Below, piece by piece: positions 21,220 through 32,770 of a stretch of 64,000 nucleotides of DNA. Positions within the stretch are counted from its first letter, which is position 1, and each line of letters opens with the position of its first letter. Source of the stretch: Sorex araneus (Eukaryota; Chordata; Mammalia; Eulipotyphla; Soricidae); contig NC_073311.1 in the NCBI RefSeq assembly GCF_027595985.1, forward strand, positions 52,491,292-52,555,291, written 5' to 3'. Position numbers and translations under genes: made by a program. The notes beneath the pieces were generated by a model. It was not told the DNA's origin. It was given only the letters and a program-made list of their open reading frames with translations, and did not search any database.

Positions 21220-21579
21220 GCTGTTTCTGAGCTAACTCGACGGAAATTAAAGTACAGAAAGAAATGGTCACTGGCAGGCTGTTTCTCTAACTCGGCAGAA
21301 ATGAAAGCACAAAAGGCACAAGAAGGGTGGGGGGGACGGGGACACTCATAACAAACCACTCAGATGCATGTCTGGCCGGTGAGGAACTTAGCCATAGTGG
21401 ATCAGCCTGAGAGGTGACTTGCGGCCGGTGTCTAAACCAGCACCACCCTAGACCATATGTTCCTCGTGGAATCGCAGACAGCCCACTCGGACTCCGTAAC
21501 CTTAAAGGGATCTTAAGGATGCCAAGTCGTGGAGCCACAGACTCAGTACAAGGACGAGGACGTCCAAGACTGCACAATC

Positions 21580-21632
<53 letters not shown>

Positions 21633-21877
21633 AGACAAGGGAATTCAAGACTTTCTGCCAGTGACCGTCTCGTCCTTGACACTATACTGTCAAGTCTGGT
21701 CTCATGCCAGGGTGTGACGAGACTGTATTCGAGCCCGGTCCCAAACCAGGGTGTGCGTCAAGAGAGAGGCGACCCTCAGGGTGTGCGCCAAGAGAGAGGC
21801 GACCCTCAGAGATACTCACTTCTTCGTGAGTCCGTCGGCCGACGTGAACTTGACCGGGCGTTTGGTGGTCCCCTATT
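21220..21877 (-). other. Proviral 5' leader with CA repeat and short duplication
   Basis: Untranslated leader between the primer site and the repeat array. It contains a (CA)n tract at about 21584-21630 and a tandem duplication of about 30 bp at 21750-21809 (GTGTGCG[T/C]CAAGAGAGAGGCG). Packaging and splice-donor signals would be expected here but I cannot place them. Confidence 0.6.
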
Positions 21878-21895
21878 GCCCCACGTTGGGCGCCA
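21878..21895 (-). promoter_or_regulatory. Primer-binding site, tRNA-Lys1,2 type
   Basis: On the minus strand TGGCGCCCAACGTGGGGC, 2 nt after the 5' LTR. This is the 18-nt site complementary to the 3' end of tRNA-Lys1,2 used by several betaretroviruses. Confidence 0.95.
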
Positions 21896-21897
21896 GG

Positions 21898-22281
21898 TGT
21901 GAGGGCCCGCCCTGTCCAGCAGGTAGGACCCTTTGTGGGGCTGAGGAGGGGACGCAGCCGAATGAACAGACGCAGAGACAGAGGAGGAGGAGAAAAGGAG
22001 AGAGAGCTTTATTCACTGGCAGCTACAGCATTTTATACTTGCCTGCTGGGAGGCAGGTAGTGGTATGCATGCCCGGACCCCGTACAAACAGTAGTCAATC
22101 ACAGATTGTGACATGTTCATCTATCATGTCAGGCACGGGTATCGGCTAGTGGAATGGTAAGGTCAGTAAGGTCAGTAACGGCGACCTTGTTAGAGAAGTT
22201 TTAATTAGGCCCCTGTTTGAGAAGTGCCAGGCTCTGTCTTACTTGAAGATAAGAGCCAGGATTGAAATATGGCTTCCTACA
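21898..22281 (-). repeat. 5' LTR of the provirus
   Basis: 384 bp, one base different from the 3' LTR. Promoter TATA at 22030-22039 (minus AGTATAAAAT) and AATAAA at 22008-22013. This LTR would drive the proviral transcript toward lower coordinates. Confidence 0.97.
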
Positions 22282-22287
22282 CCCCAC
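22282..22287. repeat. Provirus target site duplication, 5' side
   Basis: CCCCAC, identical to 13103-13108. It coincides with the last codons of the TAS2R pseudogene. Confidence 0.95.
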
Positions 22288-22689
22288 TTCCTTTCTCTTA
22301 GCCTGAACCACAGCTGGCACAAAAGTGGTAGGAAAGAAAGACTCTTTCGACTTCTTATTTCCCCAAGTCAGGATAATTGAGTCAGTTGAAGTAGATAAAG
22401 TCCCATAATAATCTGGAAAACTGGAAGACAGACCTATTACGCATTCTATTAGAACTCCAAATTGGGATGATTAGAGACGAAAAATAACAAGCCAACAGCA
22501 GGAGATAGGAAGTCATCGTTTTTTATGGTCTGATGTGCACCTGGGTACTGGACCACAGCAGAGATCCTGGGATTCTTTGCCATTTATTTGCATCTTCTTG
22601 AGATGTTTCCACAGGGAAAAAATCTGCAACACAAATGAAGTCAGGGATATAATAAAGGCTATGAAGCTTATTAGCATGTAGAAAGACGT

Positions 22690-23409
22690 TTATAATAGCC
22701 AGAATTTGGAAAAAACCTGAGTGCCCTAGAACAGATGACTGGCTGAAGAAACTTTGGTACATCTATACAATGGAATACTATGCAGCTGTTAGAAAAAATG
22801 AGGTCATGAAGTTTGCATATAAGTGGATCAGCATGGAAAGTATCATGCTAAGTGAAATGAGTCAGAAAGAGAGAGACAGACATAGAAAGATTGCGCTCAT
22901 CTGTGGAATATAGAATAATAGAATAGAAGTCTAACACCCAAGAACAGTAGAAGGAGGCTGTCTCCATGGCTTGGCCCCTGGTCCCTCATTCTGGGTAACT
23001 CAGAGAAGGGAACACCAAGTAAAATGTGGTCGGAGGTCATGCGGGGGAAGGGTGATGCGTGCCGAATGTAGATTAGAGACTGAACACAATGGCCACTCAA
23101 TACCTTTATTGAAAACCACAACACCTAATCAGAGAGAGAGAACAAAAGGGAATACCCTGCCATAGTGGCAGTGTGGGGTGGGGGGGAGATGGGACTGGGG
23201 AGGGTGGGAGGGATGCTGGGTTTACTGGTGGTGGAGAATGGGCACTGGTGAATGGATGGGTTCTCGAACTCTGTATGGGGGAAACATGAGCACAAAAATG
23301 TATAAATCTGTAACTGTACCCCCACAGTGATTCACTAATAAAAAATTAAAAAGAAAAAAGAAAATACACAATAAATCAGCACATTTTTGCAAAAAAAAAA
23401 AAGAAAGAA
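22690..23409 (+). mobile_element. L1 3' end, 5'-truncated, inside TAS2R pseudogene
   Basis: The last part of ORF2 (encodes LWYIYTMEYYAAVRKNE-type sequence near 22750-22800), a G-rich 3' UTR and an A-rich tail. Bounded by a 10-bp duplication AGAAAGACGT (22680-22689 and 23410-23419). Confidence 0.93.
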
Positions 23410-24282
23410 AGAAAGACGTATCGGAAAGGTGAACAACTTCCACTTGATCCTCACTGTCCTGTTTCTTTTATGATTATTCATCCATGTAATCTGTGAATTT
23501 CAGTAGAAGATTAAACAACTAAGATTAAAAGACCACATTTCCCAGGAGTATTATGAGAATATTGTTTTCACTTTCCTTTTTAAGTAAAGAAATAGAAGGC
23601 AAGAAAAATTGGCTATCTTGAGCAAATAGAGCATGCCGAGACTAGTAACAAGTCAGATGCTAAAATGACAATTTACAAACCAGGCCATATTAACAATAAT
23701 GAATACTTCTAGACTCTCTGAAGATTTATTAACTAATGTTGCATGCAAAACTATTAATAATCTGCAGAGAAAAGCAACTCTGGATACTGCCAAGACCATG
23801 ATCATTTGATCTACCTCGGAGAACTTTTATTTCTTGATCCAGTGATTTTAGTTGACCAGCACTAGGAATCCAATCCAGCAAAATATCCCAGAACAAATTC
23901 TGCCATTACTAGGATGGCTAAGGATGCTTGGTCGGGAAGTGACCTTGTCTAGAAAGAAAAGTCTAGTCCAGAGTCCCTGGATATGATTCTTAATATTTTG
24001 ACCGTAAGTCCTACCTGCAGCTCATCTCCAAATTGCATGATATTCTTGTTTCTTTTCAACTTCGTGAACAACATTGTGGAGGATAGCAATAGAGTATGCC
24101 AATAGGTTCAGTCTATGTTTATGGAAACATTGATCTTCCCTACTATATCAAGTTGACTCTCTTACTCACGGTAAATCTAGGATTAATTGGGATGTTTATT
24201 ACTGATGTTAGTTCTCATTTGCCAGAAAGCAAACAATAACATCATGTTTTACAATTCTTCCCTTGCTTAGATTCTATAATTT

Positions 24283-24460
24283 CTTTTTTTTGGGGGGGTT
24301 TTTTGGGTCACACCTGGCATTACACAGGGGTTACTCCTGGCTCATGCACTCAGGAATTACTCTTGGCGGTGCTCAGGGACCATATGGGATGCCAAGAATC
24401 GAACCTGGGTCAGCCATGTACAAGGCAAATGCCCTACCCACTGTGCTATCTCTCCAGCCC
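24283..24460 (-). repeat. SINE-A
   Basis: T-rich start, GGGTCACACC, ending CTATCTCTCCAGCCCC. Lies in the pseudogene's upstream flank and is absent from the matching flank of the first gene. Confidence 0.9.
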
Positions 24461-24657
24461 CTAGACTCTATAATTTCAAAAGATTGACATTCCATACTAG
24501 CTCACGTGGACTCCCTTTCATCTACTGTATACCTTTGATAGGTGAGCATATTTATACGTGATGTTAGGTGATGACTGGATTCTCATTTGCCAGCATGGAA
24601 ACAATAACTTTTTACTTAGTGCTTTGCAATGTTTTCTCATTTTATTCTTATATAATT

Positions 24658-24847
24658 TTCTTTTTGTTTGTTTGTTTGTTTTGGTTTTTGGATCACATCT
24701 GGTGATTCACAGGGGTTACTCCTGGATCATGCACTCAGAAATTACTCCTGGCGGTGCTTGGAGAACCATATGGGATGCTGGGAATCAACCCCGGGTTGAC
24801 TGCATGGAAGTCAAATGCCCTACCCTCTATGCTATCGCTCCAGCTCC
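24658..24847 (-). repeat. SINE-A
   Basis: TTTG-rich start, GGATCACATC, ending CTATCGCTCCAGCTCC. Confidence 0.9.
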
Positions 24848-25121
24848 TCATATAATTTTCACCCATCATTTAGTGCTAGTAACACTTAGAACCATATGTG
24901 TATATGTGTGCGTCTTAATGTAGATGCCTAATTTATAAGATGATGTTTGCTCATAACAAGACATGAATTCTACAGATATTTTTATATCAGAATAATGAAA
25001 AAAAGATTCTTTGATTTTCCTCGTAAGGGCAACCAAGATTTCCTTTAGGAACTCATAAAGGCTAATATTTCCTAACGACTGACCATTAACAAGTAATTCT
25101 TGTCCATAACTTTGTGTTTTG

Positions 25122-26173
25122 GCAGAATCTCCTGCCCCAGCACCAGGCTGTTTTTTCCGGGGCCCCTCTCAAACTGAGGGGTGGGTTGAGCTTCCCTCCC
25201 CACCCCAAGCAGAATCCTGGCAGCTGAAAACCTCCAGAACCCAGCCACAGTCATGCTCAAGGCCACTCTCCACACACTCGGACGAGTCTCACTCATGAAG
25301 GAACAGACAGAGGAACCCAGGTATATGGAACCCGTGACTGAAATCTCCAAGCCTGCTTGGATTGGGACTGGGTCTCCTCCACCCAGATCCCCAGTTTTCC
25401 AGTAGCTTGGCAGTCACACCCACAAACTGCCTTAGCACCATGTAATCTCATCAACGGCTAAGATCCAGAGACTATAAAATAAAGCTCCCAGAAGAAAGCT
25501 GCATGCTGAAAGTAGACTATAGAACAAACGTGATGGCCACTCAATACCTCTATTGAAAACTACAACATCCAACAAGAGAGAGAACAAAATGGAATGCCCT
25601 TCTGCAGAGGCAGGGTGGGGTGGTGGGGGTTGGGATGGGGGTAGTGGGAGGGATACTGAGAACATTGATGGAGGAGAATGGGCACTGGTGGAGGGATGTA
25701 AATGAAATGCAAACATGAAAGTTCATAGTTTGTAACTGTACCTCATGGTGATTCACTAATAAAAATTTTTTAAAAAAGAAATTAAGTACTACCAAACCAA
25801 CTATACCCATTAATCTTCTCCCTAGCATAAAAGAACTCTTTTCTATCTGGTGATTACACTGAATACTTTTCAGCATAAGTTTTATAATTTTATATTTTTA
25901 TATATAATATCATTAAAATTTGGACTTTCTGGATGTCTAAGTGAATTAAGTGTTGTTGTACATTTGCTTGTCTTGTTAAAAAGAGAGAGAGAGAGCAACG
26001 CAGAATCTCGCACGGCAGAGCCTGGCAAGCTGCCTCTGGCATATTTAATATGCCAAAAACATTAACAATAATGGGCCTCATTTGCCCACCCTGAACGTGA
26101 CAGGGATGAATGGAGACATTACTGGTGCCCGCTTGAGCAAATCAATGAGCAACAGGACAACAGTGATACAGTG
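25122..26173 (+). mobile_element. Composite retroposon: GC-rich head plus SINE-B tail
   Basis: Bounded by a 14-bp duplication AACTTTGTGTTTTG (25108-25121 and 26174-26187). The head (25122-25505) matches the heads of the elements at 54341 and 56561 over several hundred bp (such as GAGCTTCCCTCC, CTCATGAAGG, AGAGGAACCCAGGT). The 3' end (from about 25998) is SINE-B tail, GAGCCTGGCAAGCTGCC to GACAACAGTGATACAGTG. An L1 3' end at 25506-25780 and 200 bp of AT-rich DNA lie between, probably a nested insertion. Confidence 0.7.
25506..25780 (+). mobile_element. L1 3' UTR inside the composite element
   Basis: GATGGCCACTCAATACC, a G-rich tract, then GGTGATTCACTAATAAAAA, as at the end of the other L1 copies here. 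Confidence 0.8.
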
Positions 26174-26445
26174 AACTTTGTGTTTTGCAAGTTAATAAAC
26201 ACACACATACTCATTCGCCTACACTCACATAGATATCACTATATCATATGGATAAAAGTAGTGTGCTATAGTTTCTAAATGTGAAGTTATTTTTTCATCT
26301 AGAAGAAAATCTTCCTTTTCTACCATGTTAACATTTCAGCCCATTATTAATACCTATGTAAGACACCATTAACACTTTATAGTCTATGTAATACTTTAAG
26401 TTTAAAATATTAGGATATCAAAAGTTTGAAAAATATTCCTATTCT

Positions 26446-26698
26446 AGCGCTGGAGCGATAGCACAGTGGTTGGGCTTTCGCCTTTCACACGGCTGACCCA
26501 AGTTCGATTCCTCCGCCCCTCTAGGAGAGACTGGCAAGCTACTGAGAGTACCGGGCCCGCTTGGCAGAGCCTGGCAAGCTACCCGTGCGTATTGGATAGC
26601 CAAAAACAATAACAATAAGTCTCTCAATGAGAGATGTTACTGGTGCCCATTCGAACAAATCGATGAGCAACGGGATGACAGTGACAGTGACAGTGACT
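26446..26698 (+). repeat. SINE-B, full length
   Basis: Head with GGTTGGGCTTTCGCC, tail GACAGTGACAGTGACAGTGA. No poly(A). Confidence 0.92.
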
Positions 26699-27405
26699 TA
26701 CATTTCTATTCCAGTTAAAAATGTTTATGATTTTCATTACAGAATTTAGACTTTATATATTTTTCAGAATTCATGTTTCTCTATTTGTATAGTTTTAAAA
26801 CTTGTCTACACTTTGTTTTTAGATAGATTGAAATCATCTTTCATCTTTGGAGTTAATCAATTTTAACTTTTAGAAAACCTGAGTTTTGTTTTTGGAGTAT
26901 GTGTATTTGTATGTGCATGTTTATGATGAGATAATATTTATTTAAGACATGCATATTCTGTTATTTAGAATCATATTAGCATCTAAAGATTGAACTCCAA
27001 TAAGAGCTAGATGCATGTAAACATGTGTACTGTATTAAATTCAGTGGAAATTGCAATGATGTCCTGCTATAAATCTTGATACCTGAAAATATAGTCATTT
27101 TTAATTAGAAGGGAATAACATTAGTATGTATCTGAAATATACATAACTTCATAGATATGAGTAACTTCTCATAATACTTGTAAAATTAGGTTGGTAAGTA
27201 ACCAATTTAACTACACAAGTATTATGAGAAACTAATATTAATCTTATCATCATCTTGTATTTATTACTCACAACTATATATTTTTATACTATTTAATTAA
27301 AAGACTTTTGTAGTTAAATCTTTGAAAAATCTGCTTATACACACATTGAAAAATAAGTGGAAATATAAAGTGCTGCACACGCATCTGTTTTCTGTAGGAA
27401 GACAC
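26699..27405. other. TAS2R downstream flank
   Basis: AT-rich and without genes or clear repeats. It resembles the 3' flanks of the other receptor copies. Confidence 0.5.
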
Positions 27406-28332
27406 TCACCATTCCACTTCCTTTCTTCCGTTCAGTCTGAACCTCAGCTTCCACAGAAATGACAAAAAGACCCGTTGCAGCTTCTTGTTTCCCCAAATAA
27501 GGAAAAGTGAGTGGATTGAAGGACATAGCCCTAGAAGAGTCTGGCAGAAGAAAATGACCCATTTGTCGTACACCGTTTTGGGATGCCAGAATAAGATAAT
27601 TATAGCTACAAAGTAACTGATCAATAGCAGGAGAAAGGAGATCACAGTTTGCATGGCTCTGAGATGGACCTTGACTCTGGGGTCTTGGAATTCTGTGCCA
27701 CTGAGTTTCATCTTCCTGAGATGACTCCACAAGGAATAGATTAGTAGCACAAGAGATGCCAGGGACATGGCGAAGGGGATGAAGTTTGCTAGTGTGAAGA
27801 CAATCATATTTGAAAAGTGCATCGTGTCCATTGATTTGGTCTTGCAAGTCATATTTCCTTCATATCTATTCACCCATGCATTTTCATCTATGCCTGTCAC
27901 TGCAATAATGTAAAGCAAAAATGGCAAACTCCCCAGCAATATTATGTGAACCACACTTCTAACTCTTCTCTTCAAATAAATAAAGAAAGCCCTAGAGAAT
28001 ATGGCTATCTTGAGCAAGTAGAATACGCTGAGACTAGCAGTGAGCCAGACGCTAAAATGGTTGCTTAATAACCAAACTATATTAGCAATCATGAATAATC
28101 TTAAACCAAACAAATCTGCTTTCAATATTGCGCACCGACTCATTAAAGTTATCCAGAGCAAACCAATTCTGGAGACCGACAAAGCCACAAGCATTTGGTT
28201 CACTAAGGAAATCTTCTGTCTCTTGATCCAGTCAAAGCAGTTCACCACCACTATGAAGCCATTGGCAAAATTTCCTAGAATAAATTCTGTCAGAAAAAGG
28301 ATGTAAAGAACGTCTGTTCTTAGACTTATCAT
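27406..28332 (-). CDS. TAS2R: Bitter taste receptor, TAS2R14/46-like
   Basis: 308-residue intact single-exon receptor. Seven hydrophobic helices, TM2 motif LSVSR (51-55), TM3 end SLSVFYLLKIA, TM6 entry HLRAMQT, TM7 end HSLFLIWGNKKL. A conserved glycosylation sequon, NMT, is at 160-162 in the second extracellular loop. It begins MISL like the first copy and ends in the usual short basic tail (NGRKEVEW). No close duplicate lies in the window. Its last codons align with the point where the provirus entered the 22-kb pseudogene. It would sense bitter ligands at the taste-cell surface; ligand and ortholog number are unknown. Confidence 0.96.
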   Translation of the reverse strand: MISLRTDVLYILFLTEFILGNFANGFIVVVNCFDWIKRQKISLVNQMLVALSVSRIGLLWITLMSRCAILKADLFGLRLFMIANIVWLLSNHFSVWLTASLSVFYLLKIAIFSRAFFIYLKRRVRSVVHIILLGSLPFLLYIIAVTGIDENAWVNRYEGNMTCKTKSMDTMHFSNMIVFTLANFIPFAMSLASLVLLIYSLWSHLRKMKLSGTEFQDPRVKVHLRAMQTVISFLLLLISYFVAIIILFWHPKTVYDKWVIFFCQTLLGLCPSIHSLFLIWGNKKLQRVFLSFLWKLRFRLNGRKEVEW

Positions 28333-28664
28333 GTCTTTAAAAAAAGTCTGTCTCTTATCACCAGTATCATAAGGTTGTGATCCTTTAATAAAATGAACTT
28401 AGGTCGTATGTGAAGCTAATCTCTGAATGTGCATGAAATTCTTGTTTCTCTTAAATTCTGAGATTAACCATTAGAAAACAAAAAAAAAGTGTTCTATTGC
28501 GGAGCTTGAGTCTGTCTTTCTTGCAAAACCCCCTTTTTTTTTTCCAAAAACTTCAAATTAACTCTATACTGTCCTCGTGCCTTTGCTGTTTGTGGGCTGT
28601 GATGTATGAACAGAATAGATGTCATAACTACGATGGTGTAAATGCCAAACACTCATTTGCTAGA

Positions 28665-28672
28665 ATTCAAAT
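28665..28672 (-). promoter_or_regulatory. Diverged octamer-like site upstream of TAS2R at 27406
   Basis: ATTCAAAT in the context CATTTGCTAGAATTCAAATG, about 333 bp upstream of the start, at the position of ATGCAAAT in the other copies. Confidence 0.3.
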
Positions 28673-28694
28673 GAAAGCATATTCTCTTTCATGA

Positions 28695-29396
28695 TTTTGC
28701 GTTTTAACTTCTGTTAACCTCTCCATCATTTGCATTCATCAACCTTACTTGTCATTTAGTAAAATTGAAAAACCCGTTGATGGTAAGGTGAAGTCTGAAT
28801 TGTGGATGGAGGTTTATAATAGCTGCCGTGGATTTTGTATTAAATAGCACATTAATTTTCTCAAATCAGCTTAGTATTTAAACATTAATTACTTAAATAA
28901 AATTTTCAAATATGTCATGTATTTTCCAGGAAATTACAAAAATAAAACCCTTGTATGTCTCATGTCTCTCTATGTGACTATTCAGTTTTATCTCATTTGT
29001 TTTATTGATTTTTAACTTCTTACTATGTTATAGGTTAATTGTGGAAAAATGAATCTCTACTTTGTTAAAAACATTTGGTAAAAAAATGTTAATATTTTAT
29101 AGATAATTATAGCAAAATAAATCTATAAACTATAAAACTATACTTTATACAGTTTTATTTTTATAATTCTCTTCAGTATATCTACATACAAAATAAATGC
29201 CTTGACTTCTTCCCTACCTATTTTTTATACCTTGTAGCACAAAAATATTATCTTATATCAGAGTATTCAAATATCATTAATTTTATACCATTGTTTAATT
29301 TTAGAATATCAAAGAGTTAACATCATTCAAAAATCTGTGTGAATATGTGTGTGCATTCGTGTGTTTGCATGTGTGTGTGTGCACATGTGTGTAATT
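28695..29396. other. Intergenic AT-rich DNA, TG-rich stretch
   Basis: No gene. A TG-rich imperfect repeat covers about 29340-29392. Confidence 0.5.
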
Positions 29397-29554
29397 TTTC
29401 TTAGGCCACACCCAGTTGTGCTCAGACATTATTCCTCACTCTGTCCTCAGGGATCACTCCTGGTGGGACTCAAAGGACCTGTGCAGTGAGAGGGATCCAA
29501 CCTAGGTTGGCCACATGCAAAGCTCCCTCACTGCTGAACTATCTCTCTGGTCCC
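29397..29554 (-). repeat. Old SINE-A
   Basis: AGGCCACACCCAG to CTATCTCTCTGGTCCC, well diverged. Confidence 0.75.
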
Positions 29555-30629
29555 ATCACACAAAACTCTTAACTCCACTTCTGATGAAGGGAGCATATGG
29601 GACAATAGCATCAAGCTTGGCACAAGTATTACTTGCTATTGACTTTTTGGTAAATCTAGTGCCATTTTTTTTCCCCACCAGAGTTCTCAGCCTGGGCACT
29701 TGGTACCTGAAATTACTCACAGATTGGTGTCTGTGGAGAATATTCATGAAGCGGTGGAGCTGAGCCCTTGGCATAAATGCAGCGGTTGGGTGAGGGTGTT
29801 GGAGCTTCAGCTAAGTGGGTATTCGGCCCTCCCAGCTCTCAGGGACCTTCTAGAGCTTTCAGCTGCAGGGATCGGTGGTGCCATAAAGTTTGGCTGTTTG
29901 TTGTGCACCTTCTGACTGATTTAGATTTAGTGTCATTTTAGATGTGCATAGTGCCGGGTTTTCTGGGAGTAAAATTGTTGTGGTTAATTTTATTGTATTT
30001 TAGGTGATGTGATTACAGTCGTAATGCTTTTCTGGCTTCATTACATAAGATTACTATACCTTCACCACCGCTAGGGTGCCCAGACTCTTCACTTCTGTCT
30101 CTATGTGACTGCTACTCTCCCTACACCTCACTCCACTCTTTGGTAATTTCAGCTTGGGTGAATCTGCCATCATTCATTGTTGTCTATTACCTTGATTTAT
30201 TTCTCTATATTCTAGGATAGATGAATGATATCCAGTACTTGTCTTTTTTCACCTGAAGTTTCCCCACAAGTTTCTTGTGGTGAAGCCTGAAGTTTCTTTT
30301 GGCATTTCACTGGGAAGCAGTTCCATCCAAATTGCAAGATTTCATAATATTCCACTATGTATGTACCGCAACTTTTTTACACACCATTCATTACTGGACG
30401 TTTGGATTGTTTGCATATCTTGGCTACAGTACTGAAAGCTGTCATAAACATAGGTGTACATATATCTTTTTGAGCTATTGTGCTCTTGGAGTAGATGTCA
30501 AGAAGTGAAATTTATGATCACATGGAAGTTCTCTATTTACTCTTTCGAGAACTCTCTGTATAGTTTTCCGTATAGTTTTCCATAGAGGCTGAACCAGGAC
30601 AACATTCCCATCAACTTTGGGGTTTTTTT

Positions 30630-30808
30630 TTTGTTTTTTTTTTTGCTTTTTGGGTCACACCCAGCGATGCTCAGGGGTTATTCCTGGCTTTGCACTCAGG
30701 AATTACTCCTGGCGGTGCTTGGGGGACCATATGGGATGCCGGGGATCGAACCCAGGTGGGCCGCGTGCAAGGCAAACGCCCTGCCTGCTGTGCTATCGCT
30801 CCGGCCCC
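30630..30808 (-). repeat. SINE-A nested in L1
   Basis: Young-looking copy. ATTCCCA[T/C]CAACTTTG flanks it on both sides (30603-30618 and 30810-30825), a 16-bp target duplication with one mismatch. Confidence 0.92.
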
Positions 30809-31003
30809 AATTCCCACCAACTTTGAATGACTGTTCCTTTTCCACTATATCCCCACCAATACTGATAGATCCCAATATTTTTATATATGCCATTGTCACA
30901 GATGCTAAATGATGTCATTATTGCTTTGATTTGCAATAAGTGGCAGTTAACACATTTCCATATGTCTACTAGATGTCATGCCTTCTTCAGAGAACTGTTC
31001 GCT

Positions 31004-31175
31004 GGGGCTGGAGCGATAGCACAGCGGGTAGGGCGTTTGCCTTGCACGCGGCCGACCCGGGTTCGATTCCCAGCATCCCATATGGTCCCCCAAGCACCGC
31101 CAGGAGTAATTCCTGAGTGCAGAGCCAGGAGTAACCCCTGTGCAGAGCCAGGTGTGACCCAAAAAAAAAAAAAAG
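31004..31175 (+). repeat. SINE-A, intact reference copy
   Basis: Perfect 16-bp target duplication CAGAGAACTGTTCGCT (30988-31003 and 31176-31191). It runs from GGGGCTGGAGCGATAGCACA, with a B-box-like GGTTCGATTCC, to GGTGTGACCCA15. The element is 172 bp long. Confidence 0.97.
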
Positions 31176-32017
31176 CAGAGAACTGTTCGCTTACGTCCTC
31201 TCCCCGTTAAAAACAAAAGAAATAAAATCAAGAGGGGCACTCCCAGGTGATTGTCAGAGGTCCAGAGGTTTTTTCTGCCAATCTTCAGCCAACCAGGTTG
31301 TGGTTACTGCAAAGATCTAATTATGTGCTGCTGCTAGGGCCCAGTGGTGCCAGAGATTACCCAACTTGCTGCAGAGGTGCTCAGAAGCCTCAAGATCATT
31401 CTCAGTGATTCTCAGGGACCCCAAGGGCTGCATTCGGTGATGCTTGGAGAAGTGATGCTGATGTCAAGGATCCAGTCAGGAGCTGCTACATTCTAGGCAT
31501 ATGCCTCAACACTTGGACTTTCTGGTTCCCACCCCAGTTTTTAATGGGGTTTTGCTATTTTGCTGCTAAACCTTGCTAGTGCCGTATGTATTTTGAATAT
31601 TAGTACTTCATCTGATGTTCTGATGGATGGTACACAAATATTTTCTCCTAGTTAGCAGGGTGACATTTTACTTTAACCCAATTTTCTTTTGTCATGCAAA
31701 AACTTTTTCCTTTGATGTGGTCCCATTAGCTCATTTTGAGTTTGTCTCTTGGCCAACGGAGTTGAATCACTGGAAACATCTCTGAGGTCTGGGGTTCAAA
31801 TCTTAGATAGTTCTGTTAATATTTTTCCAATATATTTTGTGAATTCTGCTCTCATCCTGATAGCTATCAACCACTCTAAATTATCTTTTGTGTCTGGTGT
31901 GAAATATGGATTCAGGGTTTTTTTTAATGTGGTTATCCTATTTTAATTAAGTTCTCCTTACCCCATTTCATGCACCCAGTTCCTCTGTCACAGATTAATT
32001 GTTTAAAGATCTGAGAG

Positions 32018-32194
32018 TTGGGGCTGGAGTGATAGCCCAGCGGGTAGGGTGTTTGACTTGCACACGGCAGACCCAAGTTTGATTCCTGGCATCCCCTATG
32101 GTCCCCCTGAGCACCACCAGGAGTGATTCTGAGTGCAGAGGCAGGAGTAACCCCTGAGCATCACCAAGTGTGACCCAAAACTCAAAAAAAAAAA
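32018..32194 (+). repeat. SINE-A
   Basis: GGGGCTGGAGTGATAGCCCAG through AGTGTGACCCAAAAC and an A tail. Confidence 0.92.
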
Positions 32195-32297
32195 GGATCT
32201 GAGGGTTTATCTCTGGGATCTCAATTATATTTCTTATATAATTGTTGTCTTTTGCTCAGTATATGGTGGTTACTTTTTTTTCTGGCTATCACAGGGT

Positions 32298-32770
32298 ATT
32301 TTATTTTATTTTTAAAATTTATTTATTTTGTTGAATCACCATGAGCTACAGTTACAAAGTTTTATGTTTGAATTTCAGTCATACAATGATCAAACACCCA
32401 TCCCTCCACCAGTGTACATTTCCACCACTAATGTCCCCAGTATCCCATACCGCCATTGGGACAATATGGGATCCCAACCCTCCCCCTGCCTCTAAGGCAG
32501 ATGATTTCCCTCTTACTTGCTCTCTACTTATGGGCATTTTGGTTTGCAATACAGATACTGAGAGGCCATCATGTTTGGTACTTTCTCTACTTTGGGCACA
32601 CATCTCCCATCCCGAACCATCCTTCCAACCATCTTTGACTTAGTGATCCCTTCTCTATTCCAGCTGCCTTCTCCCCCAGCTCATGAGATAGGCTTCCAAC
32701 CATGGAGCAATCATCATGGCTTTTGTCTCTACTGTCCTTGGCTGTTAGTTTCATATATTTTATATTCTAT
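32298..32770 (-). mobile_element. L1 3' UTR, reverse strand
   Basis: TTGTTGAATCACCATGAG, a pyrimidine-rich tract (the G-rich 3' UTR reversed), TCCCTCCACCAGTG. It includes CAGATACTGAGAGGCC, the counterpart of the L1 segment before the G-rich tract. Confidence 0.8.

Larger units (their letters stand above)
13109..22281 (-). mobile_element. Betaretrovirus-like (class II) endogenous provirus
   Basis: Nearly complete 9.2-kb provirus on the minus strand: LTR, tRNA-Lys1,2 primer site, repeat-bearing leader, gag, pro, pol, truncated env, polypurine tract, LTR. The two 384-bp LTRs differ at one base, so integration is recent on a mammalian time scale. gag, pro and pol use three successive -1 frames. 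Betaretroviral traits are the dUTPase-protease-G-patch order in pro, the primer site, the short R region and the env TM type. It is defective: pol has two frame breaks and env lacks most of SU. It lies in the 3' end of a TAS2R pseudogene, in the same orientation. Confidence 0.97.
22282..23946 (-). pseudogene. TAS2R pseudogene interrupted by L1 and provirus
   Basis: Broken paralogue of the receptor at 3014-4012. The C-terminal half (TM5-TM7, with the CGACTTCTTATTTCCCCAAG equivalent of the GNKKL motif) is at 22288-22689 and the N-terminal half (TM1-TM4) at 23420-23946. A 720-bp L1 sits between them. The start codon is lost: the position of ATG in the intact gene reads AAG here (23944-23946). 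Several indels and stops break the frame, and the provirus entered at the last codons. Flanking DNA on both sides matches that of the intact gene, so it is a tandem duplicate that has died. Which lesion came first cannot be told, but the near-identical LTRs suggest that the provirus came late. Confidence 0.9.
29560..32280 (-). mobile_element. Old L1, ORF2 3' part and 3' UTR
   Basis: Reverse-strand L1 recognisable by blocks such as TGGATTGTTTGCATATCTTGG, TAGATGTCAAGAAGTG, TTTTCCATAGAGGCTG and AATATTTTCTCC. No open frame remains. Three SINEs are nested in it. 31250-31530 is less certain and may be another old repeat. Confidence 0.75.

Noticed and set aside
31004-31175. Possible tRNA gene (A- and B-box-like sequence)
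   Set aside because: It is the promoter head of a SINE with a body, A tail and target duplication. There is no cloverleaf end or mature tRNA 3' terminus.
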